Assembly: GCA_010093515.1 (NCBI GenBank)
Contig: MU001699.1
Coordinates: 307,000 to 370,999 of the forward strand
Length of the DNA stretch: 64,000 nucleotides
Direction of reading: 5' to 3'
Origin: Lineolata rhizophorae
Taxonomy: Eukaryota; Ascomycota; Dothideomycetes; Lineolatales; Lineolataceae
This document shows, piece after piece, positions 22,672-33,275 of the stretch. The position numbers and the translations under genes are program-made. The notes beneath the pieces were generated by a model. That model had not been told where the DNA came from and searched no databases. It saw nothing but the letters and a program-made list of their open reading frames with translations. Numbering within the stretch: the first letter of the stretch is position 1; every line of letters begins with the position of its first letter.

Positions 22672-24176
22672 TCAGAAATCCTCGTCAAAGGCGAAGTCGC
22701 CGCTCATGACCGGCGCCGGGGTACCGGCAGAGCCTGACGTCTCCGTCTTGTCATGGCGCTTGGTGCCGGCCATCACCCCAGCCTTCTGGTAGTCGCCGAC
22801 GCGTTTCTCGAAGAAGTTGGTCTTGCCAGCTAGAGAAATGTTCTCCATGAAGTCGAAGGGGTTCGTCGAGTTGTAGTGCTTGGTAAAGCCCAGAGCTACC
22901 AGCAGCCGGTCAGCAACGAACTCGATGTACTGGCACATGAGGTTGGCGTTCATGCCGAGCAGCGCGACAGGCAGCGCCTCCGTCAGGAACTCCTGCTCGA
23001 TGGTGACAGCCTCGGTGATGATCCTTAGAACATGCTCTGCGCTCGGCTTGTTCTTGATATGCGAGAAGAGCAGGCAGGCAAAGTCGGTGTGCATTCCCTC
23101 GTCACGGGAGATGAGCTCGTTGGAAAACGTCAGACCCGCCATCAGGCCACGCTTCTTCAGCCAAAAGATGGCCGCAAAAGAACCACTGAAGAAGATACCC
23201 TCAACAGCAGCGAACGCGATGAGACGCGACGCAAAGGTGGAATTCTTGTCAGTGATCCAACGAATAGCCCAGTCGGCCTTCTTGCGGATGCACGGGACTA
23301 ATCACGCGTTAGCACAAGGGAAAAAATGCGTCGTACGCGTCGGTCTTGCAGGTGCGAGCATACTATTGTCAATAGCATTGAAGAGATAGTTGCGCTGCTT
23401 GGGCTCGGAGATATAGGTGTCGATGAGCAAGGAGTAGGTCTCGGAGTGGATGTTCTCCATCATGATCTGGAAGCCATAGAAGCAACGGGCCTCGGGGATC
23501 TGAACTTCGCCGCTAAAGCGCTCCACCAGGTTTTCGTTCACGATGCCGTCCGAAGCGGCGAAGAAGGCGAGGACGTGCGAGATGAAGTAGCGCTCATCGT
23601 TGTTGAGACGCTTGTTCCAGTCGTGGAGGTCCTTGGAAAGGTCGATCTCCTCAGCTGTCCAAAAGGAAGCTTCGGCCTTCTTGTACATTTGCCAAATCTA
23701 TTCCATAAGTTCGTGTTAGTCCAAGAGTGTCGCAATGCTGGATAACACTTTACGCGTCGACACGGTTTGAACGCGTCGACGCGACAGGAGACGCGTACCT
23801 CGTGATACTTGATGGGAAAGAGCACGAAGCGCTGAGGGTTCTCTTGGAGGAGAGGCTCATCAACCTCCTCAGGTTTGATGGTAGCAGCAACCTTGGGCGG
23901 CTCGTTCGAAGCCTCCTCCTCCTTGACATCAAGGTCAGGGATACCCACGATGGGGACGGCAACCTCGTCGTTCTCAATTGCGAGGTTCTCCTTATCCTCC
24001 TCCTTGAAGTTAAGTTTCTTAGCGGGGGAGTCGCCCATCTTAAGGCCTTCAATGGCGGAGGCAGCCTGCGTCGAGATGGTATTAGTACCGGCGCGTCCAG
24101 TGCAGGATGGCGGCCACGCGAACAGAGAAGCAGGTTGGTGCCATACCTTTTTGGAAGGAGTGATTTCGGTAGACAT
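22672..24176 (-). CDS. RNR2: Ribonucleotide reductase small subunit (R2)
   Basis: Exons are 24176..24147, 24065..23799, 23697..23364 and 23297..22672, encoding 418 aa, which fits fungal R2. It supplies the diiron-tyrosyl radical that lets the R1/R2 enzyme reduce ribonucleoside diphosphates to deoxy forms. Joins give [20 protein letters not shown] and [19 protein letters not shown], both canonical. Iron-ligand segments are visible: [27 protein letters not shown] and the later [12 protein letters not shown]. The C-terminal heptapeptide-type tail FAFDEDF, which docks on R1, is intact. Intron 1 (81 bp) is a multiple of three with no stop, but it has GTATGG, a strong TACTAATAC branch and GCAG, so I treat it as spliced. 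Introns 2 and 3 hold five MluI boxes, which suggests G1/S (MBF) control. Confidence 0.96.
23304..23340. promoter_or_regulatory. Two MluI (MCB) boxes in RNR2 intron 3
   Basis: ACGCGT at 23304-23309 and 23335-23340, inside the 66-bp third intron. ACGCGT is the binding site of the MBF (Mbp1-Swi6) complex, which drives G1/S transcription of DNA-synthesis genes in yeasts. The intronic position is unusual. Confidence 0.6.
23752..23796. promoter_or_regulatory. Three MluI (MCB) boxes in RNR2 intron 2
   Basis: ACGCGT at 23752-23757, 23771-23776 and 23791-23796. On the minus strand, two of these sit in an identical ten-base unit, GTCGACGCGT. Three copies in 45 bp is far above chance for a six-base site. 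Confidence 0.65.
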
Positions 24177-24305
24177 TGTTGCGGATTCTCTAAGCTTAAG
24201 CTAAGCAAGTGCAGAAGCAAGAGAACGATGAGAGATAGAATGTCCACAGCTAGAGGATTGGAGCGTGTTGGGATGGAAGAACAAGAGAGTGACAGAGCTA
24301 GAGAG

Positions 24306-24311
24306 ACGCGT
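24306..24311. promoter_or_regulatory. MluI (MCB) box in RNR2 promoter
   Basis: A single ACGCGT 130 bp upstream of the RNR2 start codon, the position expected for an MBF site. Confidence 0.55.
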
Positions 24312-24883
24312 TCTTAAAGGGTCTCGCGTCGCGACGCTTTGACCGAAAACCGTGGGTCACCTCAAACGGTGGGCACGGGCCTGCACACCACTGCTAGCCA
24401 AGTTAGCTTACCGTCGGTTAGATTGATAAATTTTATCTGATTGTATTTTTTGAGCTTGAAGCAGAACAAACTAAACCTAATAAGTTCTAGTCATGCAGTG
24501 GTGCCTACGAACGGTACAGTAGTGTCTGTTATATATTTTCTTGGCCAGCAGGAGCGGGAGCGTCGCAAAGCACGAGAACACGCGCCCTCCGTCGCGCTGT
24601 CGCGCTCCACACCAACAATCCCACCCGACGTCGGCTGAGACCCACAGCTTCTAGGCTGCGCCGCCATTGGCACCTTGCCATTTTTGCCTAATCTCTGGCC
24701 TACTGTGAGCTAGGGAGAGAAGTTTTACAGTCATTGAAAGGCTCGGAGAATTACTGCGGCTCATAGGCAACCTCTGAGTCATTGATGAGCAATGAAGGTT
24801 CTATGTGTTTACTTTCCTCTGCTTTCTGCATCCACCCCACGCGGTTCCCTTTGGTACTGAGATCATCCACGGAAGAGAGCTTC

Positions 24884-24897
24884 ACGCGTGCACGCGT
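24884..24897. promoter_or_regulatory. Tandem MluI boxes upstream of RNR2
   Basis: ACGCGT at 24884-24889 and 24892-24897, followed by GCGCGCGTG. They lie about 700 bp upstream of RNR2, so could be a distal element or part of a purine-pyrimidine alternating (CG/TG) tract. Confidence 0.4.
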
Positions 24898-25413
24898 GCG
24901 CGCGTGCCATTTGTGGAGTTTTGGCGCCCGCCAAGTCTGGTGGCTGGACGGGAACGCAAGATTCATTCGCGACGCGAACTCACATGACCCTCATAACATC
25001 GGCAGCTTTTTCCTTTCCAACTCAGTAGCGCGTTAGGACCTAAGACGCGCAAGTTTCACGAAGTCTTTGACTCAGAATTTTCGTATTCATTCTGTAGGTA
25101 GATTATCGTTCCGGAAAAGGAGAATCATTTCGTTCTTCCCTTCAAGGATACCATTCCTCACTCGACCTTCTACTGCCTCTGAGCGACGCCACATAGAGAA
25201 CTCCACCTGTCTACTACCCTCCACTGCGTTTCTTTAAAGCTCTATTTTTGTTTTACCCCACGAATGAGCCTACAATACTTTTGATCCCTGTTTGCATTTC
25301 CTGTAATAAAAATTAGATTAATTCTACTGGAGCACCGTCCAATGCTCCCTTGTCCATTCCCATGCTCCCTGAATGCATTAGAGCAGCATTTCCCTTTTTA
25401 ATACCATCCCACC

Positions 25414-27686
25414 TCACCAAGAACCCATAATTTCTTCCCAATCCGGCGTTACCACAAACTTGCCCCTCACTTGTCCAAAACTCAACGTCTCGCCCATGAT
25501 GTGCCCCGGCGGACGCTTCGCCGCAGCCCCTTCACCATCTTCGTCCCCTTCAGGCTGCTCATCCATTTTGACCACCATCACGTCTTGCAGGAACTCCGTG
25601 TCCATGCCCATCTTCATCTGAAAGCTTGCGCCGCCCCATGACAGCGTCGCGCGACCCGATTTGTGAATCCGCAGCTTACCGGCGTAGCCAGGCGCTAGCG
25701 TAGGTCCCTGTTCCGCAGCACCTTGCTGTGGTTCCGCGCCTGGGTCCTGCTTGATGGTGACGGATTCCTTGGCTGGGGCTGCGGTCGCGTTCTGGTCTTG
25801 TGCCGCGCTCGTACCGGCACGTGTTTCCGTCGGTGATTCGTTTCTTCCTTCACGTTTTGTCGGTGGTGATTGTGCCGTGGCAAGATCTGGAAGCACCGGC
25901 GGAAGCTGAAAGAGGTACACGCGATCAGCCTTCTTGTCTGGGAGTTGCTGCTCGGATAGAATGGATTCATCCTCGCCTGCAGTTTCGGCCGGGGCGATCG
26001 TGATAGAGCCTAGCTCATCGCGCAGCACTTGCATGTCATGCATGCGACGCTCGTATTCTTGAAGGTCCTGGTCGGTTTGGAAAACAGGCTTTTGATTCTT
26101 CCGACGTTTTGAAGACGGCGACAACTTGATGGCCTTGTCATCCTTCTTCTTAGTCGAAGTAGGTGACTCAGGCCGCGGCTTAGACGTTTCAGGGGCAGCT
26201 AGTTCATTCCTAACCGCAGTAACGTCATCCAGCTCATCCTCGTCGTATGCCCCTTTGAACTCTCGCACGTCAGATATCACTTCCATATCCTTAGCCTTTG
26301 CCTTGCCTTTCTTAATTGCAGACGCAAGCGCCTCCTCCACGTTCGCCGTGCCAGTCTCATCTGCAATGCGACGTAACTCTGCTGTCGTGGCCGAACTTGC
26401 CTCTGTGTTTATTCCAACCACTCTCTCTTTATGCTCGTGACGCTGCAGGCGGACTGGTGCCAGGCTCATACGGTCGAACTGAGGTCTGCGGCGGCGGTTA
26501 ATAGACCGCGGCCCCCCCTCCTCATCGCTCGTTCCATCGTCGCTGATGAGATTAATGTAGTCAACATCTAGGAGAGGACCCTCATGGCCTTCGTCGGGAT
26601 CCGAGGATATGTATCCGCCATCTTCGGGTTCTCTCTTAACAACTCCCTCATTGCCTTCAACTCCAGTCATGGGAACATCTTGGTTATCCTCCTGTTTAAT
26701 CTTTGCTTCGGTCTTTATCCGGGGTCCTCCAGGCTTGGAAGAGGCCCCCACGCTTCCAAAGCCACCGCGCGAGTGTGTGGGCCGACCGCGCTGAACGAAT
26801 CTCGAAGTATCTGTTATCAGTTAGACAGCTTCGACGCAACGCATATGCAGAGATCCCATTAAGTAGACAGCGACATACCCCTCGAGACCATCCCGCTTGA
26901 GAACGGCCCGCTCGCAATCACGTCCCCCATAAATCCGCCCCTGCCCCTCCCCCTCCCAGGTCCTACCATAAACGCGCCTCTTTGTTGCTGCTGCCGGCCT
27001 TGTCCTCTACTTCTAGCCCCAGACACACCACCACCACTTCCTCCCCTCCCCCCTCCTGCCACAACTCCAGCTACTCCCGCGCTCCTCGTCGGCTGCACCG
27101 TGCCTAGCCGGGCCATTTGCTCCGCCCGCCGCGCATCCTCCTGCTCTTGCAACCGCTGCCGCTCCTCCGCGCTCCGCCTGCCACGGCCCCTAGGCTGCGG
27201 CATCAACGCTCTACGTCCCGACGGAGCCCCCGGTCCAGCTCCAACCCCGGCCAGCGTGGCAACGCGCCGAGGCGTCTCCGAACACGATGGGGGCAACGTC
27301 ACTGAAGATGGCATCGGCGCACTTGCAGCTCCAATGCTAGAACTGCGCGCTAGATCAGCCGCATCATGGGCCATAGCTGCCGATGCGGCATCAATTGCCG
27401 TGGCAGTTTCCTGGACGCTCGAAGTGGTGATAGTCAGGCCAGGATGCGATGTAGATGCCGGTTGAGCCTCGGCGCCGACAGCCGGCTCTACAGGGTCTCC
27501 AGGCGCATCCTCCATCGTGGCATCTTGCGTCTCGGTCGGCGCGGCATCCTGCGGCTGTGCTGTCGGTGGCTCCTCGTCCTCATGTGCTGGCGCTTCTGTA
27601 GCGGCGTTGGGGTTTGCGACTCGTCCCCTGGTGGAGGTGGTGCCGCCGCGTGCGCGGCTCCCACGGGGCCGGCCACGAGGCGGCAT
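25414..27686 (-). CDS. RPC53: RNA polymerase III subunit RPC4 (Rpc53)
   Basis: Exons are 27686..26879 and 26810..25414. The donor is GTATGT, the acceptor is GATAACAG, and a CTAAC branch site is present. The product is about 734 aa. Rpc53/POLR3D partners Rpc37 in the TFIIF-like Pol III module that controls termination and reinitiation. The conserved C-terminal domain is clear: GYAGKLRIHKSGRATLSWGG, FQMKMGMDTEFLQDVM and FGQVRGKFVVTPDWEEI. In mid-protein come the acidic DYINLISDDGTSDEE and RRRPQFDRMSLAPVRL, also typical. The N-terminal 270 residues are low-complexity with RG/RGG repeats, ending in GRGRGRGGFMGDVIASGPFS, which is the usual place for this motif. It is longer than yeast Rpc53 because of disordered inserts. 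The presence of tRNA-Pro nearby is coincidental. Confidence 0.92.
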
Positions 27687-28508
27687 GATTTCCGGCGTCT
27701 CTACTGAGGAGGGAGTGGTTGGAAAATGTATTCGTGTTGGTGGTGCTGTCTAAAAGAATTTTAGTGAAAAAACTGAAGGTTTAGTAGGCTGCGAGCCACA
27801 GATGTTCCGCAGATTGTCATTGGTTACTTGAGGTTTGATTGTTCCAAAAAATAGGGTGGGCCCTGCTCTTTCTTCAATTTAGCAGGTCACAGCGACCTCA
27901 TCTTAGTGGGGCAGTGGACGCCAATGAATGTCTATAGAAATTTTAAATTTATGATTACTAGACTGGTCTACATCGATCCTTCCGAATTCTGGTTGCTACA
28001 AGTTGTCGGCTGGGGTTTGTCGTAAGTCCGCTATATTAACGATAATTAGCGTTGGTACCGGACCAAGCCAATCACCAGCACGCAGAAAGCACAGCTGGCC
28101 TCAACTTAACCCAACCCTCGACCCATCCCCCCCCCCCTCTCGTTAAACGGGGCATTGCAGGCTTGAATTAGAAAGCACATCGTTGCAGGGGTAGATGCCA
28201 TAGCTTCCCAGCCTTCTCCATCTCCGGACTTCGCACTTCACGCTCACCAACGGCTGACACAGCTGAATAATTCGATTCGATTAGTTGACCCCAGGAAGCG
28301 CTTAGGACTTGTATAACCGCAGCTCTTTGCTGCTCTCTGTTCATCTTACCACACTTCTTCCCCCTAACACAGGTGCGATAAGCCCAGATTACCTGCTTCA
28401 GTATCTTGTGGGGAAATTTACCATAACAACCGACTCCCGCAGTTTGTTCTGCTTTGCCGCTATACGAGGATCCGCTCCTAACTCCACCTGAACATAGACA
28501 CCACTTCA
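27687..28508. promoter_or_regulatory. Shared upstream region of RPC53 and the PDI gene
   Basis: 820 bp between divergent starts. It has a poly-C run at about 28128-28137 and AT-rich stretches near 27930-27960. An antisense open frame at 28168-28509 has no protein features. I see no unfolded-protein-response element I would defend. Confidence 0.35.
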
Positions 28509-29672
28509 ATGATGGTTCGCTTCACACACCTCTTTGTTGCCTCGCTAGGCGTGCTCGGCGCGCACGCCGCCTCTGCTGTTACGGACCTTATTCCTGACAA
28601 CTTCGATTCCGTCGTCCTACAATCGGGCAAGCCGGCACTTGTGGAGTTCTTCGCGCCATGGTGCGGACATTGCAAGAAGCTGGCGCCTGTCTACGAAGAG
28701 CTCGGCCAGGCTTTTTCGTCTGCGTCTGACCGGGTCACTATCGCCAAGGTTGATTGCGATGCGAACCGTGAACTTGGCAAGCGGTTCGGTGTCCAGGGCT
28801 TCCCGACGCTCAAGTGGTTCGACGGCACCAGCGACACACCGACGGATTACAAGAGTGGCCGTGATTTGGAGAGCTTATCCAACTTTGTGTCGGAGAAGAC
28901 GGGTATTAAGCCAAGGGCGAAGAAGACCGCGCCTAGCCAGGTGGTGATGCTGGATGATCAGAGCTTCCAGAAGGAGATTGGTGGTGACAAGGACGTTTTG
29001 GTGGCATTCACGGCGCCGTGGTGCGGACGTAAGTATCCTTTGTTACTATTCCAAGCATACACAAGTGTAGATCCCTAACATCGCTTCCAAACCGCAGACT
29101 GCAAGAACCTCGCCCCGACCTGGGAAACCCTCGCGCAAAACTTCGCTCCCGAGTCTACCGTCCTCATCGCCAAGGTCGATGCTGAGGCCCCGAACGCCAA
29201 GGCAACCGCTTCCGATCAGGGCGTAAGCTCCTACCCGACGATCAAATTCTTCCCGCGCGGTAGCACTGAGCCCGAGATGTACGAGGGCGGACGCTCCGAG
29301 GCCGACTTTGTCGCCTTTCTCAACGAGAAGGCCGGCACGCGCCGCGCCGTCGGCGGTGGACTGAACACGGCTGCGGGCACTATTGAAGCCTTCGACACCC
29401 TGGTTAAGGAGGTTGGTGGCGCGTACGAGAAGGGTGTCGACCGCGCCAAAAAGCTGGCAGGCGAAGTCAAGGACCGCTACGGCGACTACTACGTCAAGGT
29501 GTTTGAGAAGATGTCGTCCAATAAGGGTTATGTCGAGAAAGAGCTAGGCCGTCTAGAGGGCATGCTTAAGAAGGGCTCACTTGCCCCGGAGAAGCACGAT
29601 GATTTGACAGCAAGGACCAACATCCTCCGGAGGTTCACCGGGGCTGTCAGCAGCGAGAAGGATGAGTTGTAA
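28509..29672 (+). CDS. ER protein disulfide isomerase (ERp38/P5-like, KDEL)
   Basis: Exons are 28509..29028 and 29098..29672. The donor is GTAAGT, the acceptor is CCGCAG, and the splice restores the second active site. The product is 364 aa. Order: signal peptide (residues 1-21), thioredoxin domain a with EFFAPWCGHCKK (Cys 52 and 55), thioredoxin domain a-prime with FTAPWCGHCKN (Cys 172 and 175), then a helical ERp29-type C-terminal domain (VFEKMSSNKGYVEKEL, ILRRFTG), and the retention signal KDEL. It forms and rearranges disulfides in secretory proteins in the ER lumen. The two a-type domains plus an ERp29-like end match the fungal tigA/ERp38 group rather than classical four-domain PDI. The start could be the first or second Met, which are adjacent. 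Confidence 0.95.
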
Positions 29673-30181
29673 ATTCAAGGACACGCCTTATGGATTTCAG
29701 GTCTCGAGCTCTTTTTGGTAAAGTAGTAGGACCTGTACGCACCCTGATATAGACGAGTAGGATGAAAGATACCTGCAGGTGCATTTTTGGTCGAATAACT
29801 GTATGAAAACGACAACGATTGGTGGCGGGCACAAACTCTGTATCGATAGCGTCTGTTCTTAGCGGGAAGAGTGCGTAATGGGTGTTGCTGCGTTCTCACT
29901 ACAATAGACAAGATGAAACCGGCAAATGTAAGGTCCGAGCCCGCATACTGGTATATTTAACGACAGTAAACCATGAGAGATGAGGAATCTGCCGACTCTA
30001 TGTGAATCCGTAAATAATCGCATCGTCCCAAGCCCGCCTAAAATACACTCAAGTTCGACCGAACCATCCCATGCTTAACATAGCTTCTCGTTCCTTCGTA
30101 ATGTGTTTTTAGCTTACTATACCAAGAATTACAATAGCCTATACATAATCGCGCTTTCGCTGACGCGATTCCATCCATGTC
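29673..30181. other. Convergent 3' region, PDI and HSBP1-like gene
   Basis: 510 bp, AT-rich, with no open frame or structure of note. It should hold both poly(A) regions. Confidence 0.5.
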
Positions 30182-30563
30182 TCATTTATCTCCTTTTGTG
30201 CCTCCAAGCTGAGATCCGGCCTGTATCGTTGCCTCGAGGTTGTCGAGTCGTCGCGACATCTCGTCCACTAGCAGCATCGTCCGAAGCATTAGTTTTGTCT
30301 CCGACTATCCAAATGCATGAGGTTCCCGCAGGCGGGCGTACTCTTCTCCATTATCTCGGACGACACGCTAGAAAACTTGGTTGAGAGTTGATTCAGGAGT
30401 TCGTCGACGACAGCGGTCAGCTCAGCCGGAGCGGCGGACGTAGGAGACTAAGCGGCCAGTACAGTCCAAAGTTAGCAGGAGTTCGAAAATGTACTGCACA
30501 GCGACGGCTACATGGCAAGAGGGCAGGGCATACTGGCTGGTCTTTCGACTCCTGGTTTGACAT
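30182..30563 (-). CDS. HSBP1: Heat shock factor binding protein 1-like (HSBP1), 73 aa
   Basis: Three small exons: 30563..30534, 30447..30342 and 30267..30182, with donors GTATGC and GTACGC, acceptors CTTAG and GCTAG, and all phases agreeing. The product reads MSNQESKDQP, a short Ser/Ala/Pro linker, then LTAVVDELLNQLSTKFSSVS and EIMEKMDEMSRRLDNLEATI, followed by a polar tail. This is the HSBP1 coiled coil. In animals HSBP1 forms trimers that bind heat-shock factor trimers and help assemble the WASH complex. The role in this fungus is unknown. No exon exceeds 106 bp, so the gene is invisible to simple open-frame searches. The match is by heptad pattern and the conserved LT-VV--LL-QL--KF and IDDMSSRIDDLE-like signature. 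Confidence 0.8.
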
Positions 30564-31553
30564 GGCTTACGGGATGTAAAACCACCGGATATTTAAGGAA
30601 TGGGCGTCTCAAGCGGATGTTTCCGAAATTATAAATTTTTGTGACCTCAAGTTATTCAAAACCAATCGTGCGGGTAGTTTCCAGCCGAAAACGCTCCTAC
30701 GAGAAAGGAGGTTCTGATACGTCTATCATCGGATGGAGTTAGGAAGCCTCGAAATTGTGGCTGAAATATAAGGCACGTGAATGGTCTGGTTCGCTAGTCT
30801 TTGTTGTGGCTGTGCTTTTTTACCAGATGCTTGAACTTTCATACATAAGCGTCTCTTCCTTTCTCTACTTTAATTCTTCTTTTACTGTCAGAGTCCCGAA
30901 ATTTCCAAAAATACCCAAAAATGGCCCTAAGTAAATCAAGACCTATCCTATACATTTATTGGCTGTACGGGGTCAGAGCGGACCTTCGTCCGTCCGAGTG
31001 ACTACACCCACCGAAAAAGGAAAACCAAGAAAGCGCGAGCAAAACTTTGAATGTCGGCGAGGTCTCATGACTTTGAATGCATTTGGAATGCATTAAAAGT
31101 GTTTGGTTTTAGTTTGAGCTTAATATGACAAAAAGGGTCCCTAAGTTTTGAGATACTGGACCCTTTCTAATACCCACTAGAAGATGTTCCTAGGTCTATA
31201 TCACTCCGGTTTCAGGCCGATAGCAGTCCAGCAGTATACAATACAGCGCTCACCTACTGGGTCCGCGTAAGTGCACTTACTGCTTGCAAATAAAAACCCG
31301 CTATATCTCACAAATAGCGTCCAATATTCTCTTTCAGCCCTTCAATCGCTTAACAGGTTCTAGCACATCTGAACAGAACTGAGCATTGACCATACAGAGT
31401 TGAATAAACTATTAGAGATAAATAGTTCGGAATTGAAATCAATTGTTTTTTAAATCAATTGTTTGACACAGTATGGTATATTCCTCTTACAGCTATTAAT
31501 AGAGCCACAGGACGCCCAACAATGCAAATAAACTAGAGTATAGCACATGCGTA
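30564..31553. other. AT-rich intergenic region between HSBP1 and EBP2
   Basis: 990 bp between tandem minus-strand genes. AT-rich from 30600, with a perfect 9-bp inverted repeat at 31132-31166. No gene found on either strand. Confidence 0.5.
31132..31166. repeat. Inverted repeat (hairpin, 9-bp stem)
   Basis: AAAGGGTCC at 31132-31140 and GGACCCTTT at 31158-31166 with a 17-base loop. It could be an RNA hairpin, a remnant of a small inverted-repeat element or chance. Confidence 0.4.
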
Positions 31554-32953
31554 CTATCTCAGCTTAGCCCTCTTACTCTTTCCCGGCCTTTGATTTCCCT
31601 TTTTGCTCCCGGGACCCGCCTTCATTTTCTTCGCGGAATACCCACGCATGTCAGCGCTTGATAGGGCATCACCACTCTTAGAGAAGCGCTTCTTGCCCCC
31701 GAAACCGTATTTCTCATCCTTCTTCTGGCGCTTGAAGTTGGGTTTACCTGCTGCTCCTGCCGCCCTCCGATCGGTGTTAGACTTCTTGCCATGGCGCCCG
31801 CTGTCAGCAGCGTCATCAAGGGCTACGTCGAAGAGATCATCTTCATTTGCGTTGGGAATGTCGGCGTTTTGCCGTTCTGAGGGTTGATGTTGTTAGCGCA
31901 GATTCCAAACTCAACGATATTACACATGACAAAATTGAAGTGACGAAGTGACGAAGCGACGTACTCCTCTTGAGGATATTAATCTTTTCGAGTGTCTCTT
32001 TCTTCGCACGCTCGCGCTCCTGCTGCTTTGCAATCTGCACCTGCTTGCCGAACTTCTTCAAATCGCGCTGCTTGCGAGCCTCCGCCGCCGCTTTCTTGCC
32101 TGCCGCCGCGTCGATCAACTTCTGTTTCACGCGGCCCATATGCTCGTCACTCTTGACCATCTCAGCAAAAAAGTCACTCGGCCGCGAGAACGGCACGCCC
32201 TCCTTTTTAAGTAGATCGCGGCCCTGGCGCGCTGCCGATAGCGCCTGCGAATAGAAAGCTAGTTCGCGGGTGAGGTCGTCGTCGACGTCCTTGATATGTA
32301 CGGGCTCGTCGGTGGTTATGGACTGGTGCTCGGAGAAAGGGAGCTTGTGCAGGGGAAGAGCGATGGACTTATAAGCGCGGAGGAGGGCTGATGTGTTGTT
32401 GATAGTCAAGCGTCGGTGTGGGAGGATGTCGCCCTTGTCTTCGGAGGCAAGGGACTCGATGTCGGAGAGAGGGATGGAACCTTCCTCGGCAGCGTCTTCT
32501 TCCTCGCCATCCTCGGAGGCGTCGCGTACAGGCTCGTCGCTGGAGGAATCGCTGTCGTCGAGGCGGGAGAGATCGAACTATGGGAAATTGTTAACATGGG
32601 CTATGACATTCAAGAGACTGTAGCAGACGCACCTTCTCTTCATGCTCATACTCGTCGTCCTCGACGCTGCCTTCTTCACTCTTTTCCGTTTCCCATTCGC
32701 CATTCTCCCCATTTGCGCCATTTGTGCTCGCGCCATTGACTTCTGCTTCAATACCGGGTTCCGAATCCCTCCTCGCGCCCCTCACGCTTGTTTCGGCATC
32801 ATCGGTTATATCGTCAGCCTCTTCTTCGATCTTCTTCCCCTTCACCTGCTTTCGCTTCTCAGCTTCCTTTCGCAACTTCTTTTGCTTCTCAAGCTCATAG
32901 TCGCGGCCCTGGTGGCGGTCCAATGCCTTTTTTAGCTTGCTTCCTTTGGCCAT
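31554..32953 (-). CDS. EBP2: rRNA-processing protein Ebp2
   Basis: Exons are 32953..32633, 32577..31965 and 31876..31554, encoding 418 aa. Ebp2 is a nucleolar factor for 25S rRNA maturation and 60S assembly, working with Rrs1 and Nop7-class factors. The N-terminal third is Lys-rich then acidic (KGSKLKKALDRHQGRD). The conserved centre reads RELAFYSQALSAARQGRDLL, then VPFSRPSDFFAEMVKSDEHM and GRVKQKLIDAA. The basic coiled coil KKFGKQVQIAKQQERERAKK follows, and the end is PGSKKGNQRPGKSKRAKLR, the usual Ebp2 C-terminus. I start at the Met of MAKGSKL rather than 33 bases upstream because the family begins there. Exon 3 was fixed by frame: one alternative frame gives an earlier stop, but the GNQRPGKSKR end matches the family. 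Confidence 0.92.
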
Positions 32954-33275
32954 ATTTGCAGCCGGGCGCCAGGAAAAGAGGCGCAAGGAGAATGCGGAGC
33001 GGTTCGAGAAATTATGGGTGAAATCAAGAAATCGTAAACCTGACCGGTCGCAATGTAGGATTCAGGAAAATCTTCGGCTGGCAGGCGGTTGGGCGAAATC
33101 TTGGCGCTCTAGCAACTCACCGCCTCGGCAGAAATTCACTTATAGCAAGACCCCGGTTGCCCCGGCGTGCGGTTCTTGCAGCTGAGCTGCAGAAAGCCGC
33201 ACCTGGAAGCACGCCTACATCGATCTCTCTTCCTTCCCCTCAATGCCCTTCAAATTCCAATACCTCCGGACCGTC
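32954..33275. promoter_or_regulatory. Shared upstream region of EBP2 and PUS4
   Basis: 320 bp between divergent starts of two RNA-processing genes, small enough for a shared bidirectional promoter. No motif I would defend. Confidence 0.4.

Larger units (their letters stand above)
24177..25413. other. RNR2 promoter and RPC53 3' flank
   Basis: The RNR2 promoter occupies the left part, with a MluI box 130 bp before the ATG and two more about 700 bp upstream. The right part is AT-rich. Open frames here lack features. No RNA gene is seen. Confidence 0.5.

Noticed and set aside
28168-28509. 113-codon minus-strand frame
   Set aside because: Lies in the promoter/leader of the PDI gene, with no family motif.
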